From the NCBI RefSeq assembly GCF_020639365.1, contig NZ_JAINUL010000001.1, forward strand, positions 5,428,092 to 5,492,091: a stretch of DNA of 64,000 bases. The letters run 5' to 3'. The translations under genes and the position numbers were made by a program. Shown piece by piece: positions 8,380 to 16,583 of this stretch. This DNA is from Streptomyces flavotricini (GTDB lineage Bacteria; Actinomycetota; Actinomycetes; Streptomycetales; Streptomycetaceae). The notes under the pieces were generated by a model. The model was not told the origin of the DNA. It did not search any database and worked only from the letters and a program-made list of their open reading frames with translations. Positions within the stretch are counted from its first letter, which is position 1. The number at the start of each line of letters is the position of its first letter.

Positions 8380-9459
8380 TCAGCGGTCGGAGGAGAAACG
8401 GACGGCCGCGGAGGGCAGTTCGGCCCCGCACCACACCCGCGCGCCCGCGCGCAGTTCGTTGTCCGAGCCGACGACGGACCCGTCCCCGAGCACCGCGCCG
8501 TCCAGCACGGTGCGCGGGCCCACGGTGGCGCCGACGCCGATCAGGCTGGCGCGTACCCGGGTGTCCGCGGAGATGACCGCGCCGTCGAGCACGATGGAGC
8601 CGTCGACCACGGCGCCCGCCCCGATCCGGGCTCCGGCGCCCACGACGGTGCCTCCGGACAGCTTCGCCCCGTCCGCCACCTCGGCGCCGGGGAGCACCAG
8701 CGACTCGCCGCGCGGGCCCGGCACCGCCGGGGAGGAGACGACTCCGCGTACGAGGTCGGCGGAGGCCTGGACGAAGGACTCGGGCTTGCCGAGGTCCAGC
8801 CAGTACGTGTTCTCGGTGACGCCGTGGAGCCGGGCCCCGGAGGCGAGCAGACCGGGGAAGGTCTCGCGTTCGACGGAGACGGGGCGCCCGGCCGGAATGG
8901 AGTCGATCACGCTGCGGCGGAAGACGTAGCAGCCGGCGTTGATCTGGTCGGTGATGATCTCCTCGGGGGTCTGCGGCTTCTCGGTGAAGGCCAGCACCCG
9001 CCCCCCGGAGTCGGTGGGGACCAGGCCGAACGCGCGCGGGTCCTCGACCTGCACCAGGTGCAGGGAGACGTCGGCGGCGGCCGTCCGGTGGGAATCGACG
9101 AGCCCGGCGATGTCGAGGCCCGTCAGGATGTCGCCGTTGAAGACGAGGACGGACGAGTCCGGCCCGCCGGTCAGCCGCTGCGCGGCGTTGCGGATGGCCC
9201 CGCCGGTGCCCAGCGGCTCTTCCTCGACGACGTACTCGAGCGAGACGCCGAAGGCGGATCCGTCGCCGAAGTACGGCTCGAAGACCTCGGCGAGGTAGCA
9301 GGTGGCCATCACGATGTGCGTGACACCGGCGGCGGCGGCCCTGGCTATCTGGTGGGCGAGGAACGGAACACCGGCCGCGCGCACCATCGGCTTGGGGGTG
9401 TTGACCGTGACGGGGCGCAGACGCGTCCCCTGCCCCCCGACCAGCAGGATGGCTTCCAA
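8380..9459 (-). CDS. Sugar-1-phosphate nucleotidyltransferase, probably mannose-1-phosphate guanylyltransferase
   Basis: This 359-aa enzyme begins with the NTP-binding signature LLVGGQGTRLRPVTVNTPKPM. Further conserved elements are EEEPLGTGGAIRNA, VFNGDILTGLDI (metal-binding Asp) and FTEKPQTPEE. From about residue 250 it has hexapeptide-type left-handed beta-helix repeats (GTVVGAGARIGAGAVVDGSI pattern). This architecture fits GDP-mannose or related NDP-sugar pyrophosphorylases, which make the activated sugar from sugar-1-phosphate and NTP. The manB and manA genes 14-18 kb away supply mannose-1-phosphate, and the M. tuberculosis counterpart in the same neighbourhood (Rv3264c) is a GDP-mannose pyrophosphorylase; this supports GDP-mannose but does not prove it. 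Confidence 0.88.
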   Translation of the reverse strand: MEAILLVGGQGTRLRPVTVNTPKPMVRAAGVPFLAHQIARAAAAGVTHIVMATCYLAEVFEPYFGDGSAFGVSLEYVVEEEPLGTGGAIRNAAQRLTGGPDSSVLVFNGDILTGLDIAGLVDSHRTAAADVSLHLVQVEDPRAFGLVPTDSGGRVLAFTEKPQTPEEIITDQINAGCYVFRRSVIDSIPAGRPVSVERETFPGLLASGARLHGVTENTYWLDLGKPESFVQASADLVRGVVSSPAVPGPRGESLVLPGAEVADGAKLSGGTVVGAGARIGAGAVVDGSIVLDGAVISADTRVRASLIGVGATVGPRTVLDGAVLGDGSVVGSDNELRAGARVWCGAELPSAAVRFSSDR

Positions 9460-9582
9460 AATTGTTTCTCCCCACCCGGTTCGGGCCCTATGAGGGTCCC
9501 AAGTTAGCCCATCCGGGTAAGCACCCGCCCACGCCCGAAAGAGACGAGGCCCACACCACTCGGCTCCTTCCGGGCGGCCGCT

Positions 9583-10335
9583 CTACGCGGCGGTGTGGGT
9601 GACGCGTTCCGTTTCGGTGCGGGCCGTCAGGGCCTGCGGGTCGAGGCGGTCCAGGTTGCGGCACAGGACCACCGAGGCGTCCGCGGCCAGGGCGGCGAAC
9701 AGGCCGGCCGAGAGGCCGTCCCAGGTGTCGTAGCCCAGGCCGGAGAGCAGGCGGGAGCCCGCGGTGAGGCCGCGCTCCGCCGCGTCCTGGCGGGCGCGGT
9801 CGACGAGCTGGGCGTGCGTGAACTCCTCGCCGTCGACGATCAGCGCCGGACCGTCCGCTTCCACCGGGACGAAGGGGGCGAAGCGGTCGCCCTGGCCCGG
9901 GACCTCCACCGCGTAGTCCGCGAACCCGGCGGGCGGCTGCGGGAAGCGGCCGCCCAGCGGCCGCAGCGCGAGCGCCACGCGCTCGCCGTCGCACGCCAGG
10001 GCCTCCTCCAGGGTGTCCGGCCCGCTGACGACGAGATCGGCGTCGTCCGGGCGGCCGGCCACCGAGGCCACGACCCCGACCGAGTCGCAGGCGAGCAGCC
10101 AGACGGCGCTCTGCCAGTGCGCCGGGAGCAGCAGCGCGAGCCGGTCACCGGGCTCGGCGCCCAGGTCGCCCTGGAGCAGATTGGCGGTCTTGGCCACCCA
10201 ATTGGCGAAGGTGGCGACGGACAATTCGACCCGTTCGCCCGTGGCGTCGTCGTAGAACGTGATGAGCGGGCGGCCCGGATCGGCGGCGAGCGCGGATCGC
10301 AGCAGGTCGGCAGGGGTGCGGTCGGTGGCGTTCAC
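9583..10335 (-). CDS. TIGR03089 family protein, N-terminal acyl-CoA-synthetase-like domain
   Basis: The start is taken at GTG 10335, giving 250 aa; the open frame runs much further upstream but only as antisense to the amidase gene. The sequence resembles the first part of an AMP-forming synthetase: DPGRPLITFYDDATGERVEL, SVATFANWVAKTANLL, and PGDRLALLLPAHWQSAVWLL. It lacks the P-loop-like signature and the C-terminal adenylation lid, so it is probably not a complete ligase. This matches the actinobacterial TIGR03089 group, for which I know no established function. It is divergent from the PGRP amidase (139 bp between starts) and co-directional with the nucleotidyltransferase 123 bp downstream. 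Confidence 0.8.
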   Translation of the reverse strand: MNATDRTPADLLRSALAADPGRPLITFYDDATGERVELSVATFANWVAKTANLLQGDLGAEPGDRLALLLPAHWQSAVWLLACDSVGVVASVAGRPDDADLVVSGPDTLEEALACDGERVALALRPLGGRFPQPPAGFADYAVEVPGQGDRFAPFVPVEADGPALIVDGEEFTHAQLVDRARQDAAERGLTAGSRLLSGLGYDTWDGLSAGLFAALAADASVVLCRNLDRLDPQALTARTETERVTHTAA

Positions 10336-10474
10336 CCGGCCCAGCCTACGCGGGCCCCTCGCCCGTACGGCGGGCGCCGGCTCCTCCGTACGGGCGAGGG
10401 ACGCGCCGACCGGATCGGACGGGCCGTCAGTTCTCCGATGGCGCCCGGTGGTGACTGTGGTCAGCATCGCTTCC

Positions 10475-11902
10475 ATGCGTGGATTCCTTGCTTCCTCGAT
10501 CGGTGTCGCGACGGCCGCCGCCCTGGCCCTGCCGCTCGCGCTCTCCGCTCCGGCCCTGGCCGCGCCCCCGCTGGGCGCGGCCGCCGCCCCCGTGACCCCC
10601 GCCGGGTCCACCCAGTCGCTGCCGCTCGCCCCGCTGGGTCCCGCGGCCGACCGGTCGCCCGGCTTCCCCGGCATGAGCACCTCACCGCGGCTGCCCGAGA
10701 CCCGGGGGCTGCCCCCGCGCGAGGTCAAGAGGTTCTCGCTGGTCGGCGTCGTCTGGGACGACGTGAACACCCAGCTGTTCGGCCGGGTCCAGGTCCGCAC
10801 CCGCGCCGTGGCGACCGGGAACTGGTCCGACTGGCAGGACATCGAGACCCACAACAGCGAACACGCCCCCGACCTCGACACCCGGGAGAGCGGCTCCGGC
10901 CGGGTCCGCGGCAGCACCGCCCCGCTCTGGGTCGGCGACTCCGACGGCGTCGAGGTCCGCGTCCAGGCGGAACCGGGAACCCCGGCCACCCGCGCGGGGG
11001 CCCGGCTCCCGTCGGGCATGCGGATCGAGCTCGTCGATCCGGGTGCGACGGACCCGGTGACGGTGGTCGACGCCAAGAACGGCTCGGCGGGCACCGCCGA
11101 CGAACCCGCGGGCGACGACAAGGGCGACGTCGTGGCCCTGCCGGGCATGACCATGGAGACGGCGGAGTCCTCGTCCGCCAACGTCCCGCTGGCCGCCCTC
11201 GGCGCGAAGGAGATCACCGCCCTGAACAAGGCCGACTCCACCGCCGACGCCGTCCTCGCCGGGGACGGCACCCTCAGCGCGGCGGCCCGCCCGTACATCG
11301 GCCCGCGACCGCGGATCGTGACGCGGCTGGGCTGGGGCGCGGACGAGTCCCTGCGCGAGTCGGGCTTCGTCTACACGAGCACGGTCAAGGCGGCCTTCGT
11401 CCACCACAGCGCCTCCGGCAACAACTACGCCTGCAAGGACGCCCCGGCGGTGCTGCGCAGCCTGTACCGCTACCACGTGGTCAGCAGCGGCTGGCGCGAC
11501 CTCGGCTACAACTTCGCCGTCGACAAGTGCGGCACGGTGTACGAGGGCAGGGCGGGCGGAGTCGCCAAGGCGGTGCTCGGCGCGCACACCATGGGGTTCA
11601 ACACGGACAGCATGGGCGTCGCCGTGCTCGGCACCTACACGAGCACCGCACCGCCGGCGGCCGCCGTCAAGGCGGTGGCGCAGCTCACGGCATGGAAGCT
11701 GGGGCTGTTCAACCGGGACCCGCGGGCGAAGACCACGCTGAAGTCGGGCGGCGGCAACCTCTTCAAGAAGGGCACGAACGTCAAGCTCAACGTGATCTCG
11801 GGCCACCGCGACGGCTTCGCCACGGAATGCCCGGGCAAGCTCCTCTACGCGCAGCTCCCGCCCACCCGCACCTCCTCGGCAAAGCTCCAGGGCCGCCCCT
11901 AG
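10475..11902 (+). CDS. Secreted peptidoglycan-recognition / N-acetylmuramoyl-L-alanine amidase, about 475 aa
   Basis: The ATG at 10475 was chosen because it begins a clean signal peptide (MRGFLASSIGVATAAALA, cleavage near ALAAP, residue 29). In-frame GTG codons at 10451 and 10457 are alternatives, and the longest open frame would bury the signal. The middle region (about 60-270) is of unknown fold with FSLVGVVWDDV. The C-terminal PGRP/Amidase_2 domain spans about 285-460 and has the likely zinc ligands: His in AAFVHHSA, His in SGHRDGF, Cys in ECPG; GWRDLGYNF is the usual substrate-groove motif. The expected reaction is cleavage of the MurNAc-L-Ala bond in the wall. Confidence 0.88.
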   Translation: MRGFLASSIGVATAAALALPLALSAPALAAPPLGAAAAPVTPAGSTQSLPLAPLGPAADRSPGFPGMSTSPRLPETRGLPPREVKRFSLVGVVWDDVNTQLFGRVQVRTRAVATGNWSDWQDIETHNSEHAPDLDTRESGSGRVRGSTAPLWVGDSDGVEVRVQAEPGTPATRAGARLPSGMRIELVDPGATDPVTVVDAKNGSAGTADEPAGDDKGDVVALPGMTMETAESSSANVPLAALGAKEITALNKADSTADAVLAGDGTLSAAARPYIGPRPRIVTRLGWGADESLRESGFVYTSTVKAAFVHHSASGNNYACKDAPAVLRSLYRYHVVSSGWRDLGYNFAVDKCGTVYEGRAGGVAKAVLGAHTMGFNTDSMGVAVLGTYTSTAPPAAAVKAVAQLTAWKLGLFNRDPRAKTTLKSGGGNLFKKGTNVKLNVISGHRDGFATECPGKLLYAQLPPTRTSSAKLQGRP

Positions 11903-11982
11903 GGCACGTGCCCGGCGTCGCGGGGCAGGCGGGACCTTGCGGACACCCCCTAGGAGGCCGTCGGCCGGGCTACGCTCGAAAC

Positions 11983-13008
11983 ATGGCCGGCCGCTTCGAC
12001 CCCCTCACCCGCACCGCCGTCCGCGGCGGCCGCACCTCCGTGCCCGCGCCCACCGGGGCCGACGCGGTCACCGCCGCCGGCGCGGGCGCCCGGTCCCGGG
12101 AGTGGGCGCCCGGCCGGGGGGTCGATCTCGGGCTCACGCTCGGACCCCTGCGGCGCGGCCCCGGCGACCCCACCTTCCGCACCACCCCCGACGGCTCCGT
12201 CTGGAAGACCAGCCGGACGCCCGAGGGCCCGGCCACCCTGCGCGTCGCCCTCGCCCCCCGCACCGGCACCGCCCGCGCCGAAGCCTGGGGCCCCGGCGCC
12301 GCGTGGATGCTCGACGGCCTCCCGGCCCTGCTCGGCGACGGCGACGACCCCGCCGCCTTCGTCCCCCGCCACCGCCTCGTGCACGCCAGCCACCGCCGCC
12401 GCCCGGGCCTGCGCCTCACCCGTACCGGACTGGTCCTGGAGTCCCTGATCCCGACCGTCCTGGAGCAGAAGGTCACCAGCGACGAGGCGTACCGGGCCTG
12501 GCGCCGGCTGGTGTGCGGGTACGGGGAGCCGGCCCCCGGCCCCCGGGGCGGCGTCCCGCACGGCATGTACGTCATGCCCGACGCCCGGACCTGGGTGCTG
12601 ATCCCCTCCTGGGACTGGCACAAGGCCGGCGTCGACGCCAAGCGCTCCGCCGCGATCATCCGCTGCGCGCGCGTGGCGAACCGTCTGGAGGAGGCCGCCT
12701 CGATGGAGCTCCCGCAAGCGGCCGCCCGGCTGGAGGCGGTCCCCGGCATCGGCCCGTGGACCTCCGCCGAGACCCTCCAGCGCAGCAACGGTGCAGCCGA
12801 CGCCGTCACCACCGGCGATCTGCACCTGCCCGGCATCATCGGCTTCGCCCTCGCCGGGAACCGGGACGCGGACGACGCCGAGATGCTGGAGCTGCTCGCC
12901 CCGTACGCCGGCCAGCGCCACCGCGCGGCCCGCCTGATCCTCCTGGCGGGCCGCGTACCGCCCCGCCGCACCCCGAAGATGCCCAAGACGGACATCGGAA
13001 AGCTCTAG
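11983..13008 (+). CDS. DNA-3-methyladenine glycosylase 2 family protein (AlkA-like, HhH-GPD)
   Basis: The ATG at 11983 gives 341 aa. The C-terminal half holds a helix-hairpin-helix and Gly/Pro-Asp motif: AAARLEAVPGIGPWTSAETL, then DAVTTGDLHLPGI, where the Asp after the hairpin is the family's catalytic residue. An upstream helical region (LVLESLIPTVLEQKVTSDEAYR) matches the second core segment of AlkA enzymes. The family removes alkylated purines by base excision in the cytosol. Ada and AdaA-type DNA-binding domains are absent. It is convergent with fbiB, the stops being 4 bp apart with no terminator between. Confidence 0.87.
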   Translation: MAGRFDPLTRTAVRGGRTSVPAPTGADAVTAAGAGARSREWAPGRGVDLGLTLGPLRRGPGDPTFRTTPDGSVWKTSRTPEGPATLRVALAPRTGTARAEAWGPGAAWMLDGLPALLGDGDDPAAFVPRHRLVHASHRRRPGLRLTRTGLVLESLIPTVLEQKVTSDEAYRAWRRLVCGYGEPAPGPRGGVPHGMYVMPDARTWVLIPSWDWHKAGVDAKRSAAIIRCARVANRLEEAASMELPQAAARLEAVPGIGPWTSAETLQRSNGAADAVTTGDLHLPGIIGFALAGNRDADDAEMLELLAPYAGQRHRAARLILLAGRVPPRRTPKMPKTDIGKL

Positions 13009-13012
13009 GGGG

Positions 13013-14344
13013 TCAGCGGACCTCGATGAACGCCTCCGCCGACCGATCCGGCCGCTGCGCCGGAGCCGAGGCGGCATGGCCCACCGCCACGGCCCCCATC
13101 GGGTCCCAGCCCTCCGGCAGCCCGAGCACCTTGCGCACCACGTCCCGGCAGAACATCGTCGAGGACACCCACGCCGAGCCCAGCCGCTCCCCGGCCAGCG
13201 CGACCAGGAAGTTCTGCACGCCCGCGCCCATCGCGACCACGAACATCTCCCGCTCCGCCGCATCGCGCCGGGCGTGCCCGTAGTCGTGCGCCCCGTCCGT
13301 CACCATGCACGGCACCACCAGGTACGGGGCATTGCGCAGCACATCGCCGCGCCGGACCCGCTGGGCGACGGACTCCTCGGACTTGCCGTCGCGCCGCAGG
13401 TCCTCGACCCAGGCGTCGCGCATCGCGTCGAGCAGCTCCAGCCGGGCCTGCGCCGACTCCAGCAGGACGAACCGCCACGGCGTCGTGTGGTGCGGAGCCG
13501 GGGCCGTCACGGCCGCCGCCACCGCGCGGCGGACCGCGCCCGGGTCCACCGGCTCGTCGGTGAAGGCCCGTACGGTGCGCCGCTGCGTCACGGCCTCCCG
13601 CACCGCCTCCGAGGTGCCCAGCCGGAACATGTCGTCGGCCGGCGCGCGCACCAGGTCGGCCGCGGCCGAACCCTCGCCGAGCACGTGGCCGAGGCCCCGT
13701 ACGACGGCCACGGGCAGCCCGTTCGCCTTGCCCTTGACCAGGTCCCCGGCCGCCGCCAGTTCGTCCGCCGTGGCCACTATCGTCGCGCTCAGCGGATTGC
13801 CGCGGTCGTCCGTACCGCCGCGCAGGTCGTCCAGGACCCGCACCCCGGCCGCGCCGATCGCCACGTCCGTGAGCCCGGAGCGCCAGGGTCGCCCGAAGGT
13901 GTCGGTCACGATGACGCCGACGTCGACGCCGAGCAGCTCGCGCAGACCGGCGCGGATCGCGGCGGCCGAGGCGTCGGGGTCCTCGGGCAGCAGCAGTACG
14001 GTGCCCGGCTCGGTGTTCGAGGCGTCGACGCCGGCCGCCGCCATGACGAGCCCCTGCCGGTTCTCGACGATCCGCAGCGCGCCCCGGCGCGCGACGACCC
14101 GTACGGTCTCGGCGTCTATGGCGTCCTCGCGGGACTCGGCGCGGACGATCCGGCCCTCCGCCTTGGAGACGATCTTCGAGGTGACCAGCAGGACGTCCCC
14201 GTCCCGCAGCGCGGGGCCGGCGGCCGCGATCAGCCGGGCGAGGTCGTCGCCGGGGCGGACCTCCGGGATCCCGGCGAGGGCGCGCACCTCGTACGAGGGC
14301 ACGGCGGGCACCGACGGCCCAGCGGGCACGGACGGCACGCTCAC
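13013..14344 (-). CDS. fbiB: Bifunctional coenzyme F420 enzyme FbiB (gamma-glutamyl ligase plus nitroreductase-like domain)
   Basis: This 443-aa protein has two domains. The N-terminal CofE-like F420-0:gamma-glutamyl ligase (about 15-250) has GDVLLVTSKIVSKAEG, TEPGTVLLLPEDPDASA and GVIVTDTFGRPWRSGLTDVAIG. The C-terminal FMN-binding nitroreductase-like domain (about 255-430) has QRRTVRAFTDEPVDP and an APHHTTPWRF acceptor region. Actinobacterial FbiB adds glutamates to F420-0 and its second domain reduces dehydro-F420-0. The GTG start at 14344 overlaps the fbiA stop by 4 nt (GTGA), implying translational coupling. A second in-frame GTG at 14338 is possible. Confidence 0.95.
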   Translation of the reverse strand: MSVPSVPAGPSVPAVPSYEVRALAGIPEVRPGDDLARLIAAAGPALRDGDVLLVTSKIVSKAEGRIVRAESREDAIDAETVRVVARRGALRIVENRQGLVMAAAGVDASNTEPGTVLLLPEDPDASAAAIRAGLRELLGVDVGVIVTDTFGRPWRSGLTDVAIGAAGVRVLDDLRGGTDDRGNPLSATIVATADELAAAGDLVKGKANGLPVAVVRGLGHVLGEGSAAADLVRAPADDMFRLGTSEAVREAVTQRRTVRAFTDEPVDPGAVRRAVAAAVTAPAPHHTTPWRFVLLESAQARLELLDAMRDAWVEDLRRDGKSEESVAQRVRRGDVLRNAPYLVVPCMVTDGAHDYGHARRDAAEREMFVVAMGAGVQNFLVALAGERLGSAWVSSTMFCRDVVRKVLGLPEGWDPMGAVAVGHAASAPAQRPDRSAEAFIEVR

Positions 14345-15300
14345 CGGGAGGCCTCCGCCAGCGCCAGCGCGGCCCGGGCCATCTCGGCGGTGGCGGCCAG
14401 GTCGGTCATCATCAGCGGTACCGCGCGGCAGGCGATCCCGGCGGCCTCCACCTCGGCGACCGCGTCCGCGTCGGAGGTGTCCACGAGCCAGCCGTCGAGC
14501 AGTTCGGCGCCGTAGTGCCGGGCGACGGCCGCCGCGGTGGACTCGACGCCGACGGCGGCGAGCACCTTGTCGGCCATCCCGCGCACGGGCGCGCCCCCGA
14601 CGATGGGGGAGAGGCCGACGACGGGCGCCCCGGCGGCGGCCACGGCCTCGCGGATGCCGGGCACGGCGAGGATGGTGCCGACCGAGACGACCGGGTTGGA
14701 CGGCGGGAAGACGATCAGGTCGGCCGCCGCGATGGCCTCCAGCACTCCGGGCGCGGGCTTGGCCTGCTCGGCGCCGACGGGTACGACGGCCTCCGCGTCG
14801 GGCGAGGCGCGCAGTCGGACCCAGTACTCCTGGAAGTGGACGACGCGGCGCTCGCCGGTCTCGGGGTCGGTGATCGCGACGTGCGTCTCGACGCGGTCGT
14901 CGGACATGGGCAGGAGCCGGACCCCGGGCTGCCAGCGGTCGCAGAGCGCCTCGGTGACGGCGCTCAGCGGGTAGCCCGCGCCGAGCATCTGCGTGCGGAC
15001 GATGTGGGTGGCGAAGTCGCGGTCGCCGAGGCCGAACCAGTCCGGTCCGACCCCGTACGCCGCGAGCTCCTCCTTCACGGTGAAGGACTCCTCGGTGCGG
15101 CCCCAGCCCTGGTCCTCGTTGATGCCACCACCGAGGGTGTACATCACCGTGTCCAGATCGGGGCACACCTTCAGCCCGAACAGGTGAATGTCGTCACCGG
15201 TGTTGCCGATGACCGTGATGTCCGCGTCGGGGACGGCGGCCTGGAGGCCGCGCAGGAAACGGGCGCCGCCGATGCCGCCGGCCAGAACAACAATGCGCAT
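14341..15300 (-). CDS. fbiA: 2-phospho-L-lactate (or phosphoenolpyruvate) transferase FbiA of F420 biosynthesis
   Basis: This 319-aa protein begins with MRIVVLAGGIGGARFLRGL, the FbiA/CofD glycine-rich start. Other conserved segments are GNTGDDIHLFGLKVCPDLD, YTLGGGINEDQGWGR, FPPSNPVVSVGTIL and SPIVGGAPVRGMADK. FbiA joins activated lactyl- or enolpyruvyl-diphospho-5'-guanosine to the deazaflavin Fo, making F420-0 or its dehydro form. It is the first gene of a two-gene fbiA-fbiB operon with a 4-nt overlap. In M. tuberculosis the pair sits beside whiB2, and here it likewise lies 1.3 kb from whiB. Confidence 0.96.
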   Translation of the reverse strand: MRIVVLAGGIGGARFLRGLQAAVPDADITVIGNTGDDIHLFGLKVCPDLDTVMYTLGGGINEDQGWGRTEESFTVKEELAAYGVGPDWFGLGDRDFATHIVRTQMLGAGYPLSAVTEALCDRWQPGVRLLPMSDDRVETHVAITDPETGERRVVHFQEYWVRLRASPDAEAVVPVGAEQAKPAPGVLEAIAAADLIVFPPSNPVVSVGTILAVPGIREAVAAAGAPVVGLSPIVGGAPVRGMADKVLAAVGVESTAAAVARHYGAELLDGWLVDTSDADAVAEVEAAGIACRAVPLMMTDLAATAEMARAALALAEASR

Positions 15301-15350
15301 GCGGACAGTCTGTCAGCCGGCCGCGGGCCGTCGTCGACGGGTGGCGGTCG

Positions 15351-15395
15351 GGCGGCGGGCGGCGGGCGGCGGGCGGGAGTGCCGGGCGGCGGGCG
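15351..15395. repeat. G-rich heptamer tandem repeats, (GGCGGGC)n
   Basis: Between the fbiA start and the cysteine dioxygenase stop, a block of about 45 nt repeats ggcgggc with one interruption (agtgcc). Seven GGG runs on the plus strand give it G-quadruplex potential. It may also be simple slippage sequence. Confidence 0.6.
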
Positions 15396-15396
15396 G

Positions 15397-15933
15397 TCAG
15401 GCGGAGACGGCCTCGGGCAGGGCCGGGGAGCAGCTGTGCATCGGCATCTCGGTCAGGCCCGGGAAGTAGACGTGCAGGCTGACGGCTCCTTCGAGGGTGT
15501 CGTTGACGACCTCGTGGGCGTAGCCGGGGGCGAAGACGCGCTGGGCGCCGGCGCCGAGGGTGAGCGGTCCGCGCGGGCCGTGCTCGGTGAGCTCGCCGTC
15601 GAGGACGGTCAGGACGCCGGAGGAGGCGCCGTGGTCGTGGCGGCCGCTGCCCTGGCCGGGGACCCAGCTGAGCAGCCAGACCTCGTAGCCGGGGCCGGTG
15701 CGCAGCCGGTGGTACCAGCGGGTGGTGGCGTCGTACTCGACCAGGTGCTCCCACTCGGCGCGGTTCGCGGCGATGGAGCGGGCCAGGCCGACGAACTCGG
15801 CGACGGTGGCCGGGTGTTCGCTGGCGGGCTGCAGGAGGTGCTGGACGGAGAGGATGTCGCCGGCGATCTGGAGGTCGCTCTCGACGGTGACGGGAGCGGT
15901 GACGGGAGCGGCGGTGGCGGTGGTGCTGTTCAT
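15397..15933 (-). CDS. Cysteine dioxygenase family protein (cupin), 178 aa
   Basis: The cupin core shows the iron ligands HDHGASSGVLTVLDGELTEH (His-x-His) and a later His in GYAHEVVND. TRWYHRLRTGPGYEVWLLSW precedes the cupin motif. The family oxidises L-cysteine to cysteine sulfinate with O2 and Fe(II) in the cytosol; some relatives act on other thiols, so the substrate is an inference. SD GAGGA lies 10 nt before the ATG. About 87 nt upstream is a 28-codon leader ORF ending in Cys codons, with competing hairpins in between, so translation-coupled regulation by cysteine is likely. It is divergent from whiB, 650 bp away. Confidence 0.85.
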   Translation of the reverse strand: MNSTTATAAPVTAPVTVESDLQIAGDILSVQHLLQPASEHPATVAEFVGLARSIAANRAEWEHLVEYDATTRWYHRLRTGPGYEVWLLSWVPGQGSGRHDHGASSGVLTVLDGELTEHGPRGPLTLGAGAQRVFAPGYAHEVVNDTLEGAVSLHVYFPGLTEMPMHSCSPALPEAVSA

Positions 15934-15988
15934 CGTGGGGGTGTCCTCGACGGATGTCAGTCGTGCTGGCGGTCGCTGTGGGGGTGGC

Positions 15989-16014
15989 CGGAGCTCAGGG
16001 GAGCCGAAGCTCCG
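15989..16014 (-). promoter_or_regulatory. Candidate attenuator: two mutually exclusive hairpins after a Cys-rich leader ORF
   Basis: On the minus strand GGAGC-TTCG-GCTCC (16013-16000) forms a UUCG-capped stem starting 7 nt after the leader stop. The same left arm can instead pair in CGGAGCT...AGCTCCG (16014-16008 with 15995-15989). Only one structure can form at once. A ribosome at the leader stop codon would cover the shared arm. No T-run follows, so control could be at translation or by Rho rather than intrinsic termination. Confidence 0.5.
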
Positions 16015-16020
16015 AAGGCA

Positions 16021-16107
16021 TCAACAGCTGCAACAGCGACAGCGAACCTGGACAGCACTCAGGAACCCACGAATGGGGGTCCGGGTGGCGGTCGAGGTCA
16101 CTGACAT
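16021..16107 (-). CDS. Short Cys-rich leader peptide upstream of cysteine dioxygenase
   Basis: A 28-codon ORF runs from ATG at 16107 to TGA at 16021-16023 and ends RCRCCSC, four Cys in the last six residues. No Shine-Dalgarno is visible before the ATG, as is common for leaderless actinobacterial ORFs. Comparable polycysteine leaderless ORFs are known in mycobacteria as cysteine-responsive attenuators, from memory. The ORF is too short for coding statistics; its support is position, Cys clustering at the very end and the downstream competing hairpins. Confidence 0.6.
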   Translation of the reverse strand: MSVTSTATRTPIRGFLSAVQVRCRCCSC

Positions 16108-16480
16108 GGGGACAAGGAGACCGGGTCGAAGGCCCGACTGTCAACCCAATGCCTCGTATGGCCGCAAAAGTTTCATCTGATCCGGTTGCCGTGCTGGAAG
16201 AAAGGTTTGTGCAAACCGATGAAGGGGAGGTGGCGCTCACATCGCGCCGATGCCACACAGGCCCTGCCCAAACCCGACGCGCCGCCCCGTGATCGAAATG
16301 TGATCTGCGCCGCTTCTTTGGCTTGATCGCAACCGCACTGCGGAGTGACACGTCGATTGCGGGTGAACACGAGCCCTGTGGGGCACCGGATGCATGTGTC
16401 ACGATTTTTGGCGATATGAACACTTTCTGCATACGCTTGGTTCCGCAGAGTGAATAAGGGGCCCAATAGCAGATCTCGGC

Positions 16481-16510
16481 TTGACTGCCCGGGAGCGGCC
16501 CACTTGTAAT
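16481..16510 (+). promoter_or_regulatory. Candidate whiB promoter
   Basis: TTGACT (16481-16486) is separated by 18 nt from TGTAAT (16505-16510). Transcription would start near 16517, about 67 nt before the whiB ATG. From memory S. coelicolor whiB has two promoters; only this one is readable here. Confidence 0.5.
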
Positions 16511-16520
16511 TTCACTCGTG

Positions 16521-16544
16521 TCGTTACGTAGCGATGAGTAACGA
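16521..16544 (+). promoter_or_regulatory. Inverted repeat in the whiB 5' leader (possible operator)
   Basis: TCGTTAC and GTAACGA are perfect inverted copies separated by 10 nt, just after the predicted transcription start. The GTTAC/GTAAC halves resemble sites reported for the MtrA response regulator and other developmental regulators in Streptomyces; which factor binds is unknown. Confidence 0.45.
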
Positions 16545-16583
16545 CATCACCACGGGGACGCACAGACAGAGCGAGGGGCGCAC

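Larger units (their letters stand above)
16108..16583. other. whiB upstream region, no further gene recognised
   Basis: This stretch between the leader ORF and whiB holds the whiB promoter and an inverted repeat (listed separately). It also has the 7-nt inverted pair GTGACAC (16345-16351) and GTGTCAC (16396-16402), 44 nt apart, which resembles the loose BldD-type half-site pair; that is suggestive only. It is less GC-rich than its surroundings, as expected of a multi-promoter regulatory region. No convincing ORF. Confidence 0.5.

Noticed and set aside
9583..11298. A 571-aa protein reading through the TIGR03089 gene start
   Set aside because: The upstream part is antisense to the PGRP amidase and has no motif; GTG 10335 gives the family length.
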